Made by a program: the position numbers and the translations under genes. From positions 1-7,683 of the forward strand of contig DATJSU010000018.1 of NCBI GenBank assembly GCA_035503915.1: a DNA stretch of 7,683 nucleotides. The letters run 5' to 3'. Positions 1-5,783 of this stretch are shown here, in pieces. Source of the stretch: DATJMJ01 sp035503915. Lineage in GTDB: Bacteria; Actinomycetota; Acidimicrobiia; Acidimicrobiales; Palsa-688. Positions within the stretch are counted from its first letter, which is position 1. Each line of letters begins with the position of its first letter. The notes beneath the pieces were generated by a model. That model saw only the letters and a program-made list of their open reading frames with translations. It was not told where the DNA came from and did not search any database.

Positions 1-137
1 TCCAGCAGTCGTGCCGTGATCGGTGCCTGCATGGCAGCGGCCAGGCGCCTGGCGGCATCAGCCGTGGCCTCGTCTCCGAGCGCCCCAAGCGACGCCAGGT
101 CGGCAGCGAGCGCTTCTACCAGCTCGGATACGCGCAA
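1..137 (-). CDS. N-terminal part of an unidentified protein, cut by the left edge
   Basis: Forty-five codons are visible, running off the window. The start is TTG at 137-135, preceded three bases away by GGGAGGG (147-141), a strong Shine-Dalgarno that overlaps the stop of the upstream small gene. The visible protein begins MRVSELVEALAADLASLGAL and continues as an alanine-rich, probably all-helical segment with no membrane segment or signal peptide. From memory it resembles the N-terminal region of actinobacterial proteins annotated as HicB-like or ribbon-helix-helix antitoxins, but the DNA-binding part would lie outside the window, so I make no functional call. It follows the small gene by nine bases and almost certainly shares its promoter and its octamer-array control region. 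Confidence 0.6.
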   Translation of the reverse strand, partial: MRVSELVEALAADLASLGALGDEATADAARRLAAAMQAPITARLL

Positions 138-146
138 CGTCCCTCC

Positions 147-383
147 CTAAAGGCCCGGCTGGGCGCCTGCAACGAGCGCCGGCCTGGCAAGCCTGCAGCC
201 CAGCCCGATCATGCGGTAGCCCAGCCAGGCCGAGGCCCGGCCCCCGATGGTCAGATCGCCCCGGGACGACGTGGCGCGCCTAGCGCGCCCCAACTGAGCT
301 TGCAGGGTGGCGCGATCGGCACGCTCCTGGCTGAGCTCGGCTCGCCTCGTATCGGCCAAGCGATGTAATTGTAACGTCTCCAT
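147..383 (-). CDS. small basic protein of unknown function (78 aa)
   Basis: An ATG at 383-381 is preceded by GGAGGG at 394-389 with five bases of spacing, a textbook ribosome binding site, and a promoter lies just upstream. The protein has an N-terminal helical charged part (METLQLHRLADTRR, then Gln/Arg/Ala-rich to about residue 38). A short linker (SSRGDLTIGG, 39-48) leads to a C-terminal amphipathic or weakly hydrophobic stretch (about 50-73, with AWLGYRMIGLGCRLA) that could lie on the membrane surface. There is no catalytic motif or known domain. Small proteins of this shape are common in actinobacteria, often first in short operons, but I recognise no named family. The next gene starts nine bases after its stop, indicating co-transcription. 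A shadow ORF is unlikely, because the gene has its own promoter and Shine-Dalgarno. Confidence 0.7.
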   Translation of the reverse strand: METLQLHRLADTRRAELSQERADRATLQAQLGRARRATSSRGDLTIGGRASAWLGYRMIGLGCRLARPALVAGAQPGL

Positions 384-455
384 GACATCCCTCCAACCCG
401 TTCAGGAGTCAACTATGACATCATTATGACGTCATGTCAAGCCCTCGATGACATC
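382..455. promoter_or_regulatory. phased octamer array, probable operator
   Basis: Four copies of one octamer lie in the same orientation: ATGACATC at 382-389, 415-422 and 448-455, and ATGACGTC at 426-433. Their starts are 33, 11 and 22 bases apart, all multiples of 11, which puts them on about the same face of the helix. The two central copies extend into the perfect palindrome ATGACGTCAT (426-435) and the near-palindrome ATGACATCAT (415-424), separated by one base. These two overlap the spacer and -10 of the leftward promoter. The outer copies touch the start codon of the leftward small gene (383) and of the possible rightward small ORF (448). Tandem short boxes of this sort are typical of dimeric repressors that bind cooperatively, such as ribbon-helix-helix proteins. 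The binding protein is not known. Confidence 0.55.
412..440 (-). promoter_or_regulatory. sigma70-type promoter for the leftward two-gene unit
   Basis: On the minus strand a perfect -35 box TTGACA (440-435) is followed by a 17-base spacer and CATAGT (417-412, four of six matches to TATAAT). The expected transcription start is near 405, leaving about 20 bases of leader to the ATG at 383 with GGAGGG in between. Two palindromic 10-mers of the octamer array fill the spacer and touch the -10 box, so a protein bound there should block RNA polymerase. The promoter call is from sequence; repression is inferred. Confidence 0.6.
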
Positions 456-567
456 TTTTCAGGGCAGCGCCTACGGCAACGCCGTGAGCAGCCTCTTCGG
501 CGGCCTGGCGGGGCATTATGGCGGGATGGCGTCTTCCCGGACCGCTCGGACCGCCCGCACCAGGTAA
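448..567 (+). CDS. possible 39-aa small protein upstream of the metallopeptidase
   Basis: An ATG at 448 opens a 39-codon frame ending in TAA at 565-567, fourteen bases before the metallopeptidase start. About four fifths of its codons end in G or C, as in the real genes here. The product is Gly/Ala/Ser-rich with a mildly hydrophobic middle (YGNAVSSLFGGLAGHYGG) and a repetitive Arg/Thr tail (RTARTARTR) encoded by repeats of GGACCGC. No Shine-Dalgarno precedes the ATG, so it would have to be leaderless or not translated. The octamer of the operator array coincides with its start codon. It could equally be untranslated leader of the metallopeptidase mRNA. Confidence 0.3.
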   Translation: MTSFQGSAYGNAVSSLFGGLAGHYGGMASSRTARTARTR

Positions 568-581
568 CTCGGGGACCGCCC

Positions 582-944
582 GTGCAACTCTGTCGTGAGC
601 GCTTCGAGGAGCTCGTTGCCGACGCCCTGGACGAGATCCCAGAACACCTCGGGAAGCTGATGGACAATGTGGCGGTCTTCGTAGAGGACTGGCCGACGCC
701 CGAGCAATTGCCTCGCGGCGGCGGCACTCTCCTCGGGCTTTACCAGGGGGTCGACTTGACCCGCCGTTCGCCCCTGTCGTACGCCGGTGCGATGCCCGAC
801 CGCATCACCATCTTTCAGGGGCCGATAAGCCGCCTGTCGGGGAACGAGGCACAGCTCAAGGACCTCGTTCGCACGACGGTCGTCCACGAGGTGGCCCACC
901 ATTTCGGCATCTCCGACGAGCGCCTGCACGAGCTCGGGTGGTGA
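582..944 (+). CDS. zincin-like metallopeptidase family protein (120 aa)
   Basis: This is a small cytoplasmic protein of the zincin-like metallopeptidase family (Pfam Zincin_1, PF06262). The zinc motif HEVAHH is at residues 102-107, followed by FGISDERLHELGW. H102 and H106 are the expected zinc ligands, E103 the general base, and D112 a candidate third ligand. The upstream parts also match the family: RERFEELVADALDEIP near the start, LLGLYQG, and PDRITIFQGP at 72-81. I chose GTG at 582 because the family begins just before RERFEELV, the usual length is about 115-130 residues, and GGGGA lies six bases upstream. The frame is open back to an ATG at 426, but those 52 residues are not family-like and would overlap the operator. 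The substrate is unknown; members are widespread in actinobacteria with no settled role. It converges on the oxidoreductase gene with a 33-base gap. Confidence 0.9.
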   Translation: MQLCRERFEELVADALDEIPEHLGKLMDNVAVFVEDWPTPEQLPRGGGTLLGLYQGVDLTRRSPLSYAGAMPDRITIFQGPISRLSGNEAQLKDLVRTTVVHEVAHHFGISDERLHELGW

Positions 945-977
945 TGGGCTCAGGCTGGTGGCCCGCCCAAACGGGAG

Positions 978-2282
978 TTATCCCCCGGCTTGGCGGACCT
1001 CGGGCACCAGGTCGCCCGGCACTGCCGGCACACCTGTGGCGAAAGAAGTGTTAGCCGCTATACCCGTCAGCACGGCCCAGGCGCCGTCGAGCGCCCCAGC
1101 AGCCCGGCCGAGCGGGTCGTCGAGCGCCGCCTCGCCGAAGATGTCCTCGAGCATGCGGCTGTCCCCCCCACCGTGGCCGCCCTCGTCGGAGCCCTCCACG
1201 TCCAGCTGCTCAGGCTTCTCCCAATGCCGCCTGAGCGTGAGGGTGCACCGGTTGCCGCCCGGGGTTTCCCCGCTCCGGCCGCTCACGTACGAGCGCTCCT
1301 CGACGTCGAGCTCGAGCCGCCCTTCCGTCCCGTTTACCATGACCCGGTAGCCTTCCCAGGGCGCATAGGCGACCAGGTGGTACGACATCGTCGCTTTGTT
1401 GGAATAGCGAGCAAGCACGGCCATGTCGTCCTCGATGCTTATGCCGTCGCTGAAGACGCTGAGGTCCCGCAGGTAACCGTCCTCACCTTCCGCGTCGAGG
1501 TAAAGGGCGCGCAGTTCGTGGTCCGCCGATAGGTCGAGCGCGAACGGGTCGGCCGCGTTACCCGTGCCTCGCTCGTAAAAATGGGTCACGCCTCTCTCCT
1601 CGGCGTTGGCCCTCCCGTAAAAGCGAAGGTCCCCGAGCCCGAAGACCTTGACCGGGACCGAACGCAACCACCAATTGACCAGGTCGAAATGATGGCTCGC
1701 CTTGTGCACCATCAGCCCGCCGGAATTGCGCTTGTCGCGGTGCCACCGGCGGAAATAGTCCGCCCCGTGGACAGTGTCGAGGAGCCATTCGAAATGGACG
1801 GACGTGGGGGTGCCAATAGCACCTTCCATCAGCAGCCGCGCCAATGCCGAATTGCGGGGGCTGTAACGGTAATTGAACGTGACGCGCAAGTTGTGGCCTG
1901 TGCGCTGCTGAGCGCGCAGGATGGCCGAGCAGCGTTCGGCGTCCACGGTGAGCGGCTTTTCGCAAATGACGTCGCAGCCCGCTTCCATGGCGGCGACGAC
2001 GTAGCGGTCGTGAGTACGGTCGATGGACGTGACGATCACCTCGTCGACGCCTTCGCCTTGCAGCATGCCGGCGAGCTGATCGGGCGGCCCGAGGACGAGC
2101 GGCGCCCCCTCGTCACCGCTCTGGTCCCGAAAACGCCGGGCAGCGTGCTCGAGGCGGACCGGGTTGACGTCGCATAACCCCACGAGCTGGGCGCGATGGC
2201 GGTAAGTGGTGGCGAGGGCCCTCGTGTACATCTGTGACCTCGCTCCGGTACCGACGAGGGCATAACGGCGGCGTACGTTCAT
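978..2282 (-). CDS. Gfo/Idh/MocA-family oxidoreductase (434 aa)
   Basis: This is an NAD(P)-dependent dehydrogenase of the glucose-fructose oxidoreductase / inositol dehydrogenase family. These enzymes oxidise or reduce sugars, inositols or related polyols in the cytoplasm. The N-terminal Rossmann fold shows GTGARS at 11-16 after the first strand, and D38 (LCDVN) ends the second strand, where an acidic residue usually favours NAD. The family motif EKP is at 108-110, in CEKPLTVD. The catalytic region of the C-terminal domain shows K194 and SHHFD (196-200), giving the H-x-x-D pair H197/D200. At 434 residues it is longer than the usual 330-390, with extra material in the C-terminal half. I chose ATG at 2282 because the Rossmann motif starts ten residues later; the frame stays open to 2399 but upstream residues are not domain-like. 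No Shine-Dalgarno is visible. Substrate cannot be assigned. Confidence 0.93.
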   Translation of the reverse strand: MNVRRRYALVGTGARSQMYTRALATTYRHRAQLVGLCDVNPVRLEHAARRFRDQSGDEGAPLVLGPPDQLAGMLQGEGVDEVIVTSIDRTHDRYVVAAMEAGCDVICEKPLTVDAERCSAILRAQQRTGHNLRVTFNYRYSPRNSALARLLMEGAIGTPTSVHFEWLLDTVHGADYFRRWHRDKRNSGGLMVHKASHHFDLVNWWLRSVPVKVFGLGDLRFYGRANAEERGVTHFYERGTGNAADPFALDLSADHELRALYLDAEGEDGYLRDLSVFSDGISIEDDMAVLARYSNKATMSYHLVAYAPWEGYRVMVNGTEGRLELDVEERSYVSGRSGETPGGNRCTLTLRRHWEKPEQLDVEGSDEGGHGGGDSRMLEDIFGEAALDDPLGRAAGALDGAWAVLTGIAANTSFATGVPAVPGDLVPEVRQAGG

Positions 2283-2408
2283 ACGCCCATAATGGTGCGC
2301 CCTTAGAGGATCCGGCCGCCGCAGGGATCCGTTCAGTGACCTGCGGGGCGAACGACGCCTTGCCGCAGTCGTCGCCGCTCGGAGCGAGACAGCGGGCATG
2401 ATTGGTCC
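2283..2408. other. divergent intergenic region between the oxidoreductase gene and pyrE
   Basis: This 126-base spacer must hold promoters for both divergent genes. GGATCCG occurs twice in direct orientation (2308-2314 and 2325-2331), 17 bases apart, and its core GGATCC is itself palindromic. The pair could be a regulator site, but with only two copies of a GC-rich heptamer it may be chance. A -10-like CATGAT (2397-2402) ends six bases before the pyrE GTG, mirroring the arrangement on the other strand. I see no riboswitch-like or attenuator structure. Confidence 0.4.
2289..2294 (-). promoter_or_regulatory. -10-like hexamer for the oxidoreductase gene, leaderless arrangement
   Basis: CATTAT (four or five matches to TATAAT, depending on alignment) ends six bases before the ATG at 2282 on the minus strand. 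This spacing would start the transcript at or next to the A of the start codon. It agrees with the lack of a Shine-Dalgarno. No convincing -35 is seen 16-18 bases further upstream. Confidence 0.3.
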
Positions 2409-2984
2409 GTGGAGAAGGCCGAGCTCGCCCGGAAGGTCCAGGAGGCTTGCTACCTCGAGGGCGACTTCGTGCTCCGCTCCGGGCAGGCTGCCAACTTCTA
2501 TTTCGACAAGTACCGCTTCGAAGCCGACCCCAGCCTGCTGTCAGCGGTCGCACAGTTCGCGGCACCGCTCATACCTCCCGGCACGGAGATCCTCGCCGGC
2601 CTCGAACTGGGGGGCGTCCCCATTTCGACCGCGCTCTCCCTGCTCACCGGCCTACCCCAGGTCATGGTGCGCAAGCAGGCCAAAACCTACGGGACTGCGA
2701 AGCTCGCGGAGGGCCCCGACATAGCGGGGCGCCGGTTGCTCATCGTCGAGGACGTGGTGACGACCGGGGGCCAAGTGGTCCTTTCGGCGCAAGACTTGAG
2801 GGCACGAGGTGGCCAGGTCTCCTCGGTACTTTGCATCATCGACCGCCGGCCACCGACCGCGAACGGCCCGGGTGGCGGGCCAGGCGCCGGCGCTACGGGG
2901 CAGGAGGACAAGTTGCAAGCCGCGGGCCTCCAACTGGTCCCTCTCTTCGGTTTGGACGACCTTTTGCCCGCTCCTCGGGCATAG
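2409..2984 (+). CDS. pyrE: orotate phosphoribosyltransferase
   Basis: PyrE joins orotate to PRPP to give orotidine 5'-phosphate, the fifth step of de novo UMP synthesis, in the cytoplasm. The protein has 191 residues, close to the usual 180-215. The PRPP-binding signature is VEDVVTTGG at 113-121. The active-site loop carries RK at 88-89 in VRKQAKTYGT, the form seen in short actinobacterial and archaeal enzymes. The N-terminal part LRSGQAANFYFDKYRFEADP (22-41) is the typical orotate-side segment. After the core fold there is a Gly/Pro-rich stretch (GPGGGPGAGA, 153-162) where relatives have a short loop. The last helix (LQAAGLQLVPLFGLDDLL) is intact, so the gene should be functional. The start is GTG at 2409; no Shine-Dalgarno is visible, and the -10-like CATGAT six bases upstream suggests a leaderless mRNA. 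It stands alone, not in a pyr operon, and converges on mscL with a 17-base gap. Confidence 0.95.
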   Translation: MEKAELARKVQEACYLEGDFVLRSGQAANFYFDKYRFEADPSLLSAVAQFAAPLIPPGTEILAGLELGGVPISTALSLLTGLPQVMVRKQAKTYGTAKLAEGPDIAGRRLLIVEDVVTTGGQVVLSAQDLRARGGQVSSVLCIIDRRPPTANGPGGGPGAGATGQEDKLQAAGLQLVPLFGLDDLLPAPRA

Positions 2985-3001
2985 GCGGCGGGAGGCCGGG
3001 G

Positions 3002-3403
3002 CTAAGAGCCCGCCGGGGGCTCCGCTTTGCCTGCGAGCAGGTCCCGTATCTCGGACAGCAGCGCGATGTCGGGTGGCACTTCCTCGGGCGCGGGTGCCTG
3101 CCCACGCGCCCGCCTTTCGGCGAGCTTGTTGAGGGGCACGACGACGATGTAATAAACGGCGGCAGCCACGGAGGCGAACGTTACCGCCGCGTTGATCAGG
3201 TCGCCGTAGAGGAAATGACTATGGTTGATCGTGAAAGTCAGGTTTTCGAAATTGGGCTGTCCGACGATCGCTGCGATGATCGGCGTGAGTATGTCGGCGA
3301 CGAATGCTTTGACCAGCGTCGTAAACGCTGTCCCGATCACGACGGCGATCGCGAGGTCGACGACGCTGCCCCGCATGATGAACTCTTTAAAACCCTTGAA
3401 CAT
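3002..3403 (-). CDS. mscL: large-conductance mechanosensitive channel MscL
   Basis: MscL is a homopentameric inner-membrane channel that opens under high membrane tension and releases solutes after hypo-osmotic shock. The protein has 133 residues, the normal length. The amphipathic N-terminal helix MFKGFKEFIMRG leads into TM1 (about 14-40), which carries the pore-lining gate segment VVDLAIAVVIGTAF. The extracellular loop covers about 48-66 (NFENLTFTINHSHF), TM2 about 67-90, and the charged cluster LNKLAERRARG follows. The C-terminal bundle helix has ALLSEIRDLL at 114-123, after an Ala/Pro/Glu linker. All hallmark elements are present. The start ATG at 3403 is preceded by GAGGGG about eight bases away. 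It lies 21 bases after the Ppx/GppA gene on the same strand, so it is probably translated from that transcript. Confidence 0.97.
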   Translation of the reverse strand: MFKGFKEFIMRGSVVDLAIAVVIGTAFTTLVKAFVADILTPIIAAIVGQPNFENLTFTINHSHFLYGDLINAAVTFASVAAAVYYIVVVPLNKLAERRARGQAPAPEEVPPDIALLSEIRDLLAGKAEPPAGS

Positions 3404-3424
3404 CCGGCAACCCCTCTTTATGAC

Positions 3425-4402
3425 TTAGCGCTTTTGGCCCATCTGAAAGCCGAGCTGCCCCTGGTCGGAGAGCACCTCGAGGAGAGTGCCCTCGCGGAGG
3501 CCCCACTCGCTGACAACATAATGGCCGACATTTAGCTCCTCCGCCACTGCTTGGAGGATGCAGGCACCGAGGGGCAGCACCGGAGCACGGCTCGCCGACA
3601 CCCCAGGCAGTTTGAGCCGCTGGCGAAGGTCCATCCTTGCAAGCATCTCTGCGGTCTCGGCCACCTGCGACGTGGACAACTCGACTTGGTTGACGCACCA
3701 TTGCGCCCTGCCGGCATACGGTTTGGCTCTCGCAACAACCATGCGAGCGAGAGCGCGAGCCGTACCGCCGCTAAGCACCGTCCTCCTGGCTGCTCTCATG
3801 TACTTCGAGGCAATAATGCCGGTTGCTTCGACCGCCTCGCGGGCCCGTTCGCGCACTTCCTTCCGGTCCTCGCGTGTAAGAGGGTCCCCCGCCGCGATCT
3901 CCCCCCGCAGCCGGGTCGCGCCGAGAGGAGCTGTCGCGGCGAAGTTGACCTCGAAACGGTTGCCGACCGCGATCTCGAAGCTCCCGCCACCTAGGTCGAC
4001 GCCCATGGTCGGCTCGTCGGACATGTAGACCGAGGCGCGCTGGCCTGCGAAACAAAGTTGAGCCTCCTCGGGACCGTCCAGGACGGTGACGGGAACGCCA
4101 AGGGCTTTTTCCAGCCTGTCCACAACAACCCGCCCGTTAGCGGCGTCCCGCAAGGCCGCTGTTGCCAGCGCGACTACGACATCGGGCTTGGCGGCGTCGA
4201 CGGCACGCCGGAGGCGCTTGGCTGCGCTGACGGCAGCCGAGACCCGCCCGGGCGGGATATTGCCTTTGGAGCCGACGTCGTGCCCGAGGTTGAGCAAAGC
4301 GCGACGCTTGAGCAGCGGCCTCAGCACCCCTGAAGGCCCGTACTCGCATACGAGTAGCTGGAACGAGCTGCTGCCGAGATCGCAGACCGCGCCGATGGCC
4401 AT
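3425..4402 (-). CDS. Ppx/GppA phosphatase family protein
   Basis: This is a cytoplasmic enzyme of the exopolyphosphatase / guanosine pentaphosphate phosphohydrolase family (ASKHA fold). These enzymes release phosphate from polyphosphate ends or convert pppGpp to ppGpp. Phosphate-1 motif DLGSSSFQLLV is at 8-18. ATAALRDA is at 80-87, in the place of the family's ATSAxRDA. The glutamates of DGPEEAQ (109-115) include the catalytic one. Phosphate-2 motif VDLGGGSFEI is at 135-144, the adenosine-type motif SGGTARALA at 211-219, and the C-terminal SEWGLREG at 298-305. At 325 residues it has only the two-lobe core and lacks the C-terminal HD-like domains of the roughly 500-residue enterobacterial enzymes, like the short actinobacterial Ppx proteins. 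Sequence alone does not separate Ppx from GppA activity. ATG at 4402 has no Shine-Dalgarno; a TGTAAT box upstream may drive it. mscL follows 21 bases downstream. Confidence 0.93.
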   Translation of the reverse strand: MAIGAVCDLGSSSFQLLVCEYGPSGVLRPLLKRRALLNLGHDVGSKGNIPPGRVSAAVSAAKRLRRAVDAAKPDVVVALATAALRDAANGRVVVDRLEKALGVPVTVLDGPEEAQLCFAGQRASVYMSDEPTMGVDLGGGSFEIAVGNRFEVNFAATAPLGATRLRGEIAAGDPLTREDRKEVRERAREAVEATGIIASKYMRAARRTVLSGGTARALARMVVARAKPYAGRAQWCVNQVELSTSQVAETAEMLARMDLRQRLKLPGVSASRAPVLPLGACILQAVAEELNVGHYVVSEWGLREGTLLEVLSDQGQLGFQMGQKR

Positions 4403-4413
4403 CCGCTACGGAC

Positions 4414-4419
4414 ATTACA
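4414..4419 (-). promoter_or_regulatory. -10-like hexamer upstream of the Ppx/GppA gene
   Basis: TGTAAT (five of six matches to TATAAT) lies eleven bases before the ATG at 4402 on the minus strand, giving a very short or no leader. The 89-base gap to the preceding membrane-protein gene is the largest in this co-directional run, which fits an internal promoter for the phosphatase-mscL pair. No clear -35 is visible. Support is the hexamer and position only. Confidence 0.3.
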
Positions 4420-4445
4420 ACGCCTGGGCCGCGCCGACGCGCATG

Positions 4446-4460
4446 CCGCCGTCCCGGCGG
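4446..4460. other. short GC-rich hairpin in the gap before the Ppx/GppA gene
   Basis: CCGCCG (4446-4451) and CGGCGG (4455-4460) can pair with a three-base loop. It follows the stop of the membrane-protein gene by about 30 bases on the minus strand. No T-run follows, so it is not a standard intrinsic terminator. It could slow or attenuate read-through, or be incidental in GC-rich DNA. Confidence 0.25.
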
Positions 4461-4491
4461 GTTATGCGCGCACGTTGTGCACGCCTCCGGC

Positions 4492-5760
4492 TCAAAGTGG
4501 ACGGGCACCGCCGGCTGCGGGCAATGCGAAACCGAGGCTGCGGCACGTGCGCGGCGTGATCACCAAGGCCGTGCGCCACATCTGCGAAGGCACCCCTGTG
4601 AACTGCACCGGGACGTAAAAGGGCGTGCTGGCACCCTTGCACCGCGCAAGCTGCGCACCCCAGCTCACCGCGGGCTCGTGGCGGGAGAAGTTTGGCTGGA
4701 GGCATAGGAACGACAACACAATGAGCACACCCGCTCCCAGGCGCCTCCAAGTGCCCGGCGAGGCCGGCAGCATGGCGAGCAGCACCCAGCCGAGGAGGGC
4801 AAAGGGAAGGAAATAATAACGCGGCCCGGTCGTGGCGGGGTTGGTCGACAAAGGCGCCGGGACGGCGGAAATGAAGCCGACTGTCAGCAGTGCAGCGAAC
4901 AGTGCAAGCCCCAGGGCACCCGCCGGAGCACTTCGGGCCTTCCATTTGAAAACGGCGGATGCCGTAAGGACGAACACAAGAGCACCAGTTACGTCGAGCA
5001 GCAAGGAGTTTTCAGGCTTCAGCCAGCCCAGCGCGTAGGTGGAGAAGTTATGCAGTTCCTGGAGCGCGACCTTCGCAGGATGAAGAGGCGTACGTCCCGA
5101 CCGCGCGGAACTAAAGTACGCGATCCCCTGTGGGACGCATGTCAGCGCGAGCAAGACTGTGGCCCAAAGGTCGCGGCGCTTTTTCCCGGCGACGAAGAGC
5201 ACAGCCGAGGGGACGACCATCGCCGCCCCCGCCAAACTGCTCATCCCGCCGATGACAAGGACGGGCGCCCGGAGCCACCAGTAGCCCTCGAGCCACCCGA
5301 ACGTTACGACGGGCCAAAGGGACGTCCACCAGAAAATGTAGAGGGCGACTCCGAAAACCTCAGGGTTCATGGGCGTAAGCACGAGCAAGAGCGCTGCGGC
5401 GGCGCGCCAGTGCAGGCCGACGACCGACCTCGGGAGCAGGATGAGGCACAACGTGACGGCGAACCAAACTGTCGCGAACCAGTACTCAACCTCGGGAAGA
5501 TGTGCGAAATCCGCCGACGCTGCAACGGCAACGCTGAACGAAGTCGGCCAAATGAAATAACCCTTTACCGGTGCCAGTACCGCCTGTGCGAAGCCTTCCA
5601 TCTGGTACCGGTTGAGGATGTGGTACTCGTCAGCCCAGACGTACGGGTGCAAGAGCTGGTCGGGCCGGCGCGCAAACCAAACGGACAAACCGATGCCGAG
5701 CACTGCTAAAACGACCAAGGCCGAGCGGGCGGGACGCTCGTGCTCGTGGGCGTCAGCCAA
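4492..5760 (-). CDS. multi-pass membrane protein, possible GT-C-type glycosyltransferase
   Basis: The product has 422 residues and about ten predicted membrane helices (roughly 13-30, 93-109, 119-140, 141-156, 166-190, 199-217, 254-272, 280-300, 315-335, 340-355). A soluble C-terminal tail of about 65 residues contains two cysteines (C374, C406). The first loop after TM1 carries an acidic pair in VWADEYHILNRY (41-52). This resembles the position of the DE/DxD motif in the first extracytoplasmic loop of GT-C glycosyltransferases, which use polyprenyl-phosphate sugars. TGPRYYFLPFALLGW (311-325) also resembles segments in such proteins. No family is firmly recognised, and it is shorter than most GT-C enzymes. 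I place the start at TTG 5760, just before MADAHEHERP and the first helix; the frame is open much further upstream but there it overlaps potC out of frame. It follows potC by 23 bases, so it is likely co-transcribed. Confidence 0.75.
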   Translation of the reverse strand: MADAHEHERPARSALVVLAVLGIGLSVWFARRPDQLLHPYVWADEYHILNRYQMEGFAQAVLAPVKGYFIWPTSFSVAVAASADFAHLPEVEYWFATVWFAVTLCLILLPRSVVGLHWRAAAALLLVLTPMNPEVFGVALYIFWWTSLWPVVTFGWLEGYWWLRAPVLVIGGMSSLAGAAMVVPSAVLFVAGKKRRDLWATVLLALTCVPQGIAYFSSARSGRTPLHPAKVALQELHNFSTYALGWLKPENSLLLDVTGALVFVLTASAVFKWKARSAPAGALGLALFAALLTVGFISAVPAPLSTNPATTGPRYYFLPFALLGWVLLAMLPASPGTWRRLGAGVLIVLSFLCLQPNFSRHEPAVSWGAQLARCKGASTPFYVPVQFTGVPSQMWRTALVITPRTCRSLGFALPAAGGARPL

Positions 5761-5783
5761 CTTGCCCGTGGCACGTTGGGAGA

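Noticed and set aside
426..581. N-terminal extension of the metallopeptidase to ATG 426
   Set aside because: The extra 52 residues are Arg/Gln-rich and unlike the family, the ATG lies inside the operator palindrome, and GTG 582 has a GGGGA element and gives the normal family length.
945..977. Bidirectional terminator between the convergent metallopeptidase and oxidoreductase genes
   Set aside because: Only four-base-pair stems can be drawn (for example CCCG with CGGG) and no T-run follows.
2283..2399. N-terminal extension of the oxidoreductase to 2399
   Set aside because: The added 39 residues are low-complexity and Arg-rich, would occupy nearly the whole divergent promoter region, and precede a Rossmann fold that normally starts near the N-terminus.
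2966..2980. GCCCG-CTCCT-CGGGC hairpin at the end of pyrE as a terminator
   Set aside because: The stem is only five base pairs, lies within the last codons of pyrE, and has no T-run after it on either strand.
2402..3535. Long plus-strand frame of 377 codons across pyrE, mscL and the end of the phosphatase gene
   Set aside because: It covers three clearly identified genes in other frames or on the other strand and has shadow-like composition (Arg, Gly, Pro, His) with no recognisable domain.
5050..5709. Plus-strand frame of 219 codons opposite the membrane protein
   Set aside because: Its composition is charged and Arg/Glu/Pro-rich, the typical antisense shadow of a hydrophobic membrane-protein gene in GC-rich DNA.
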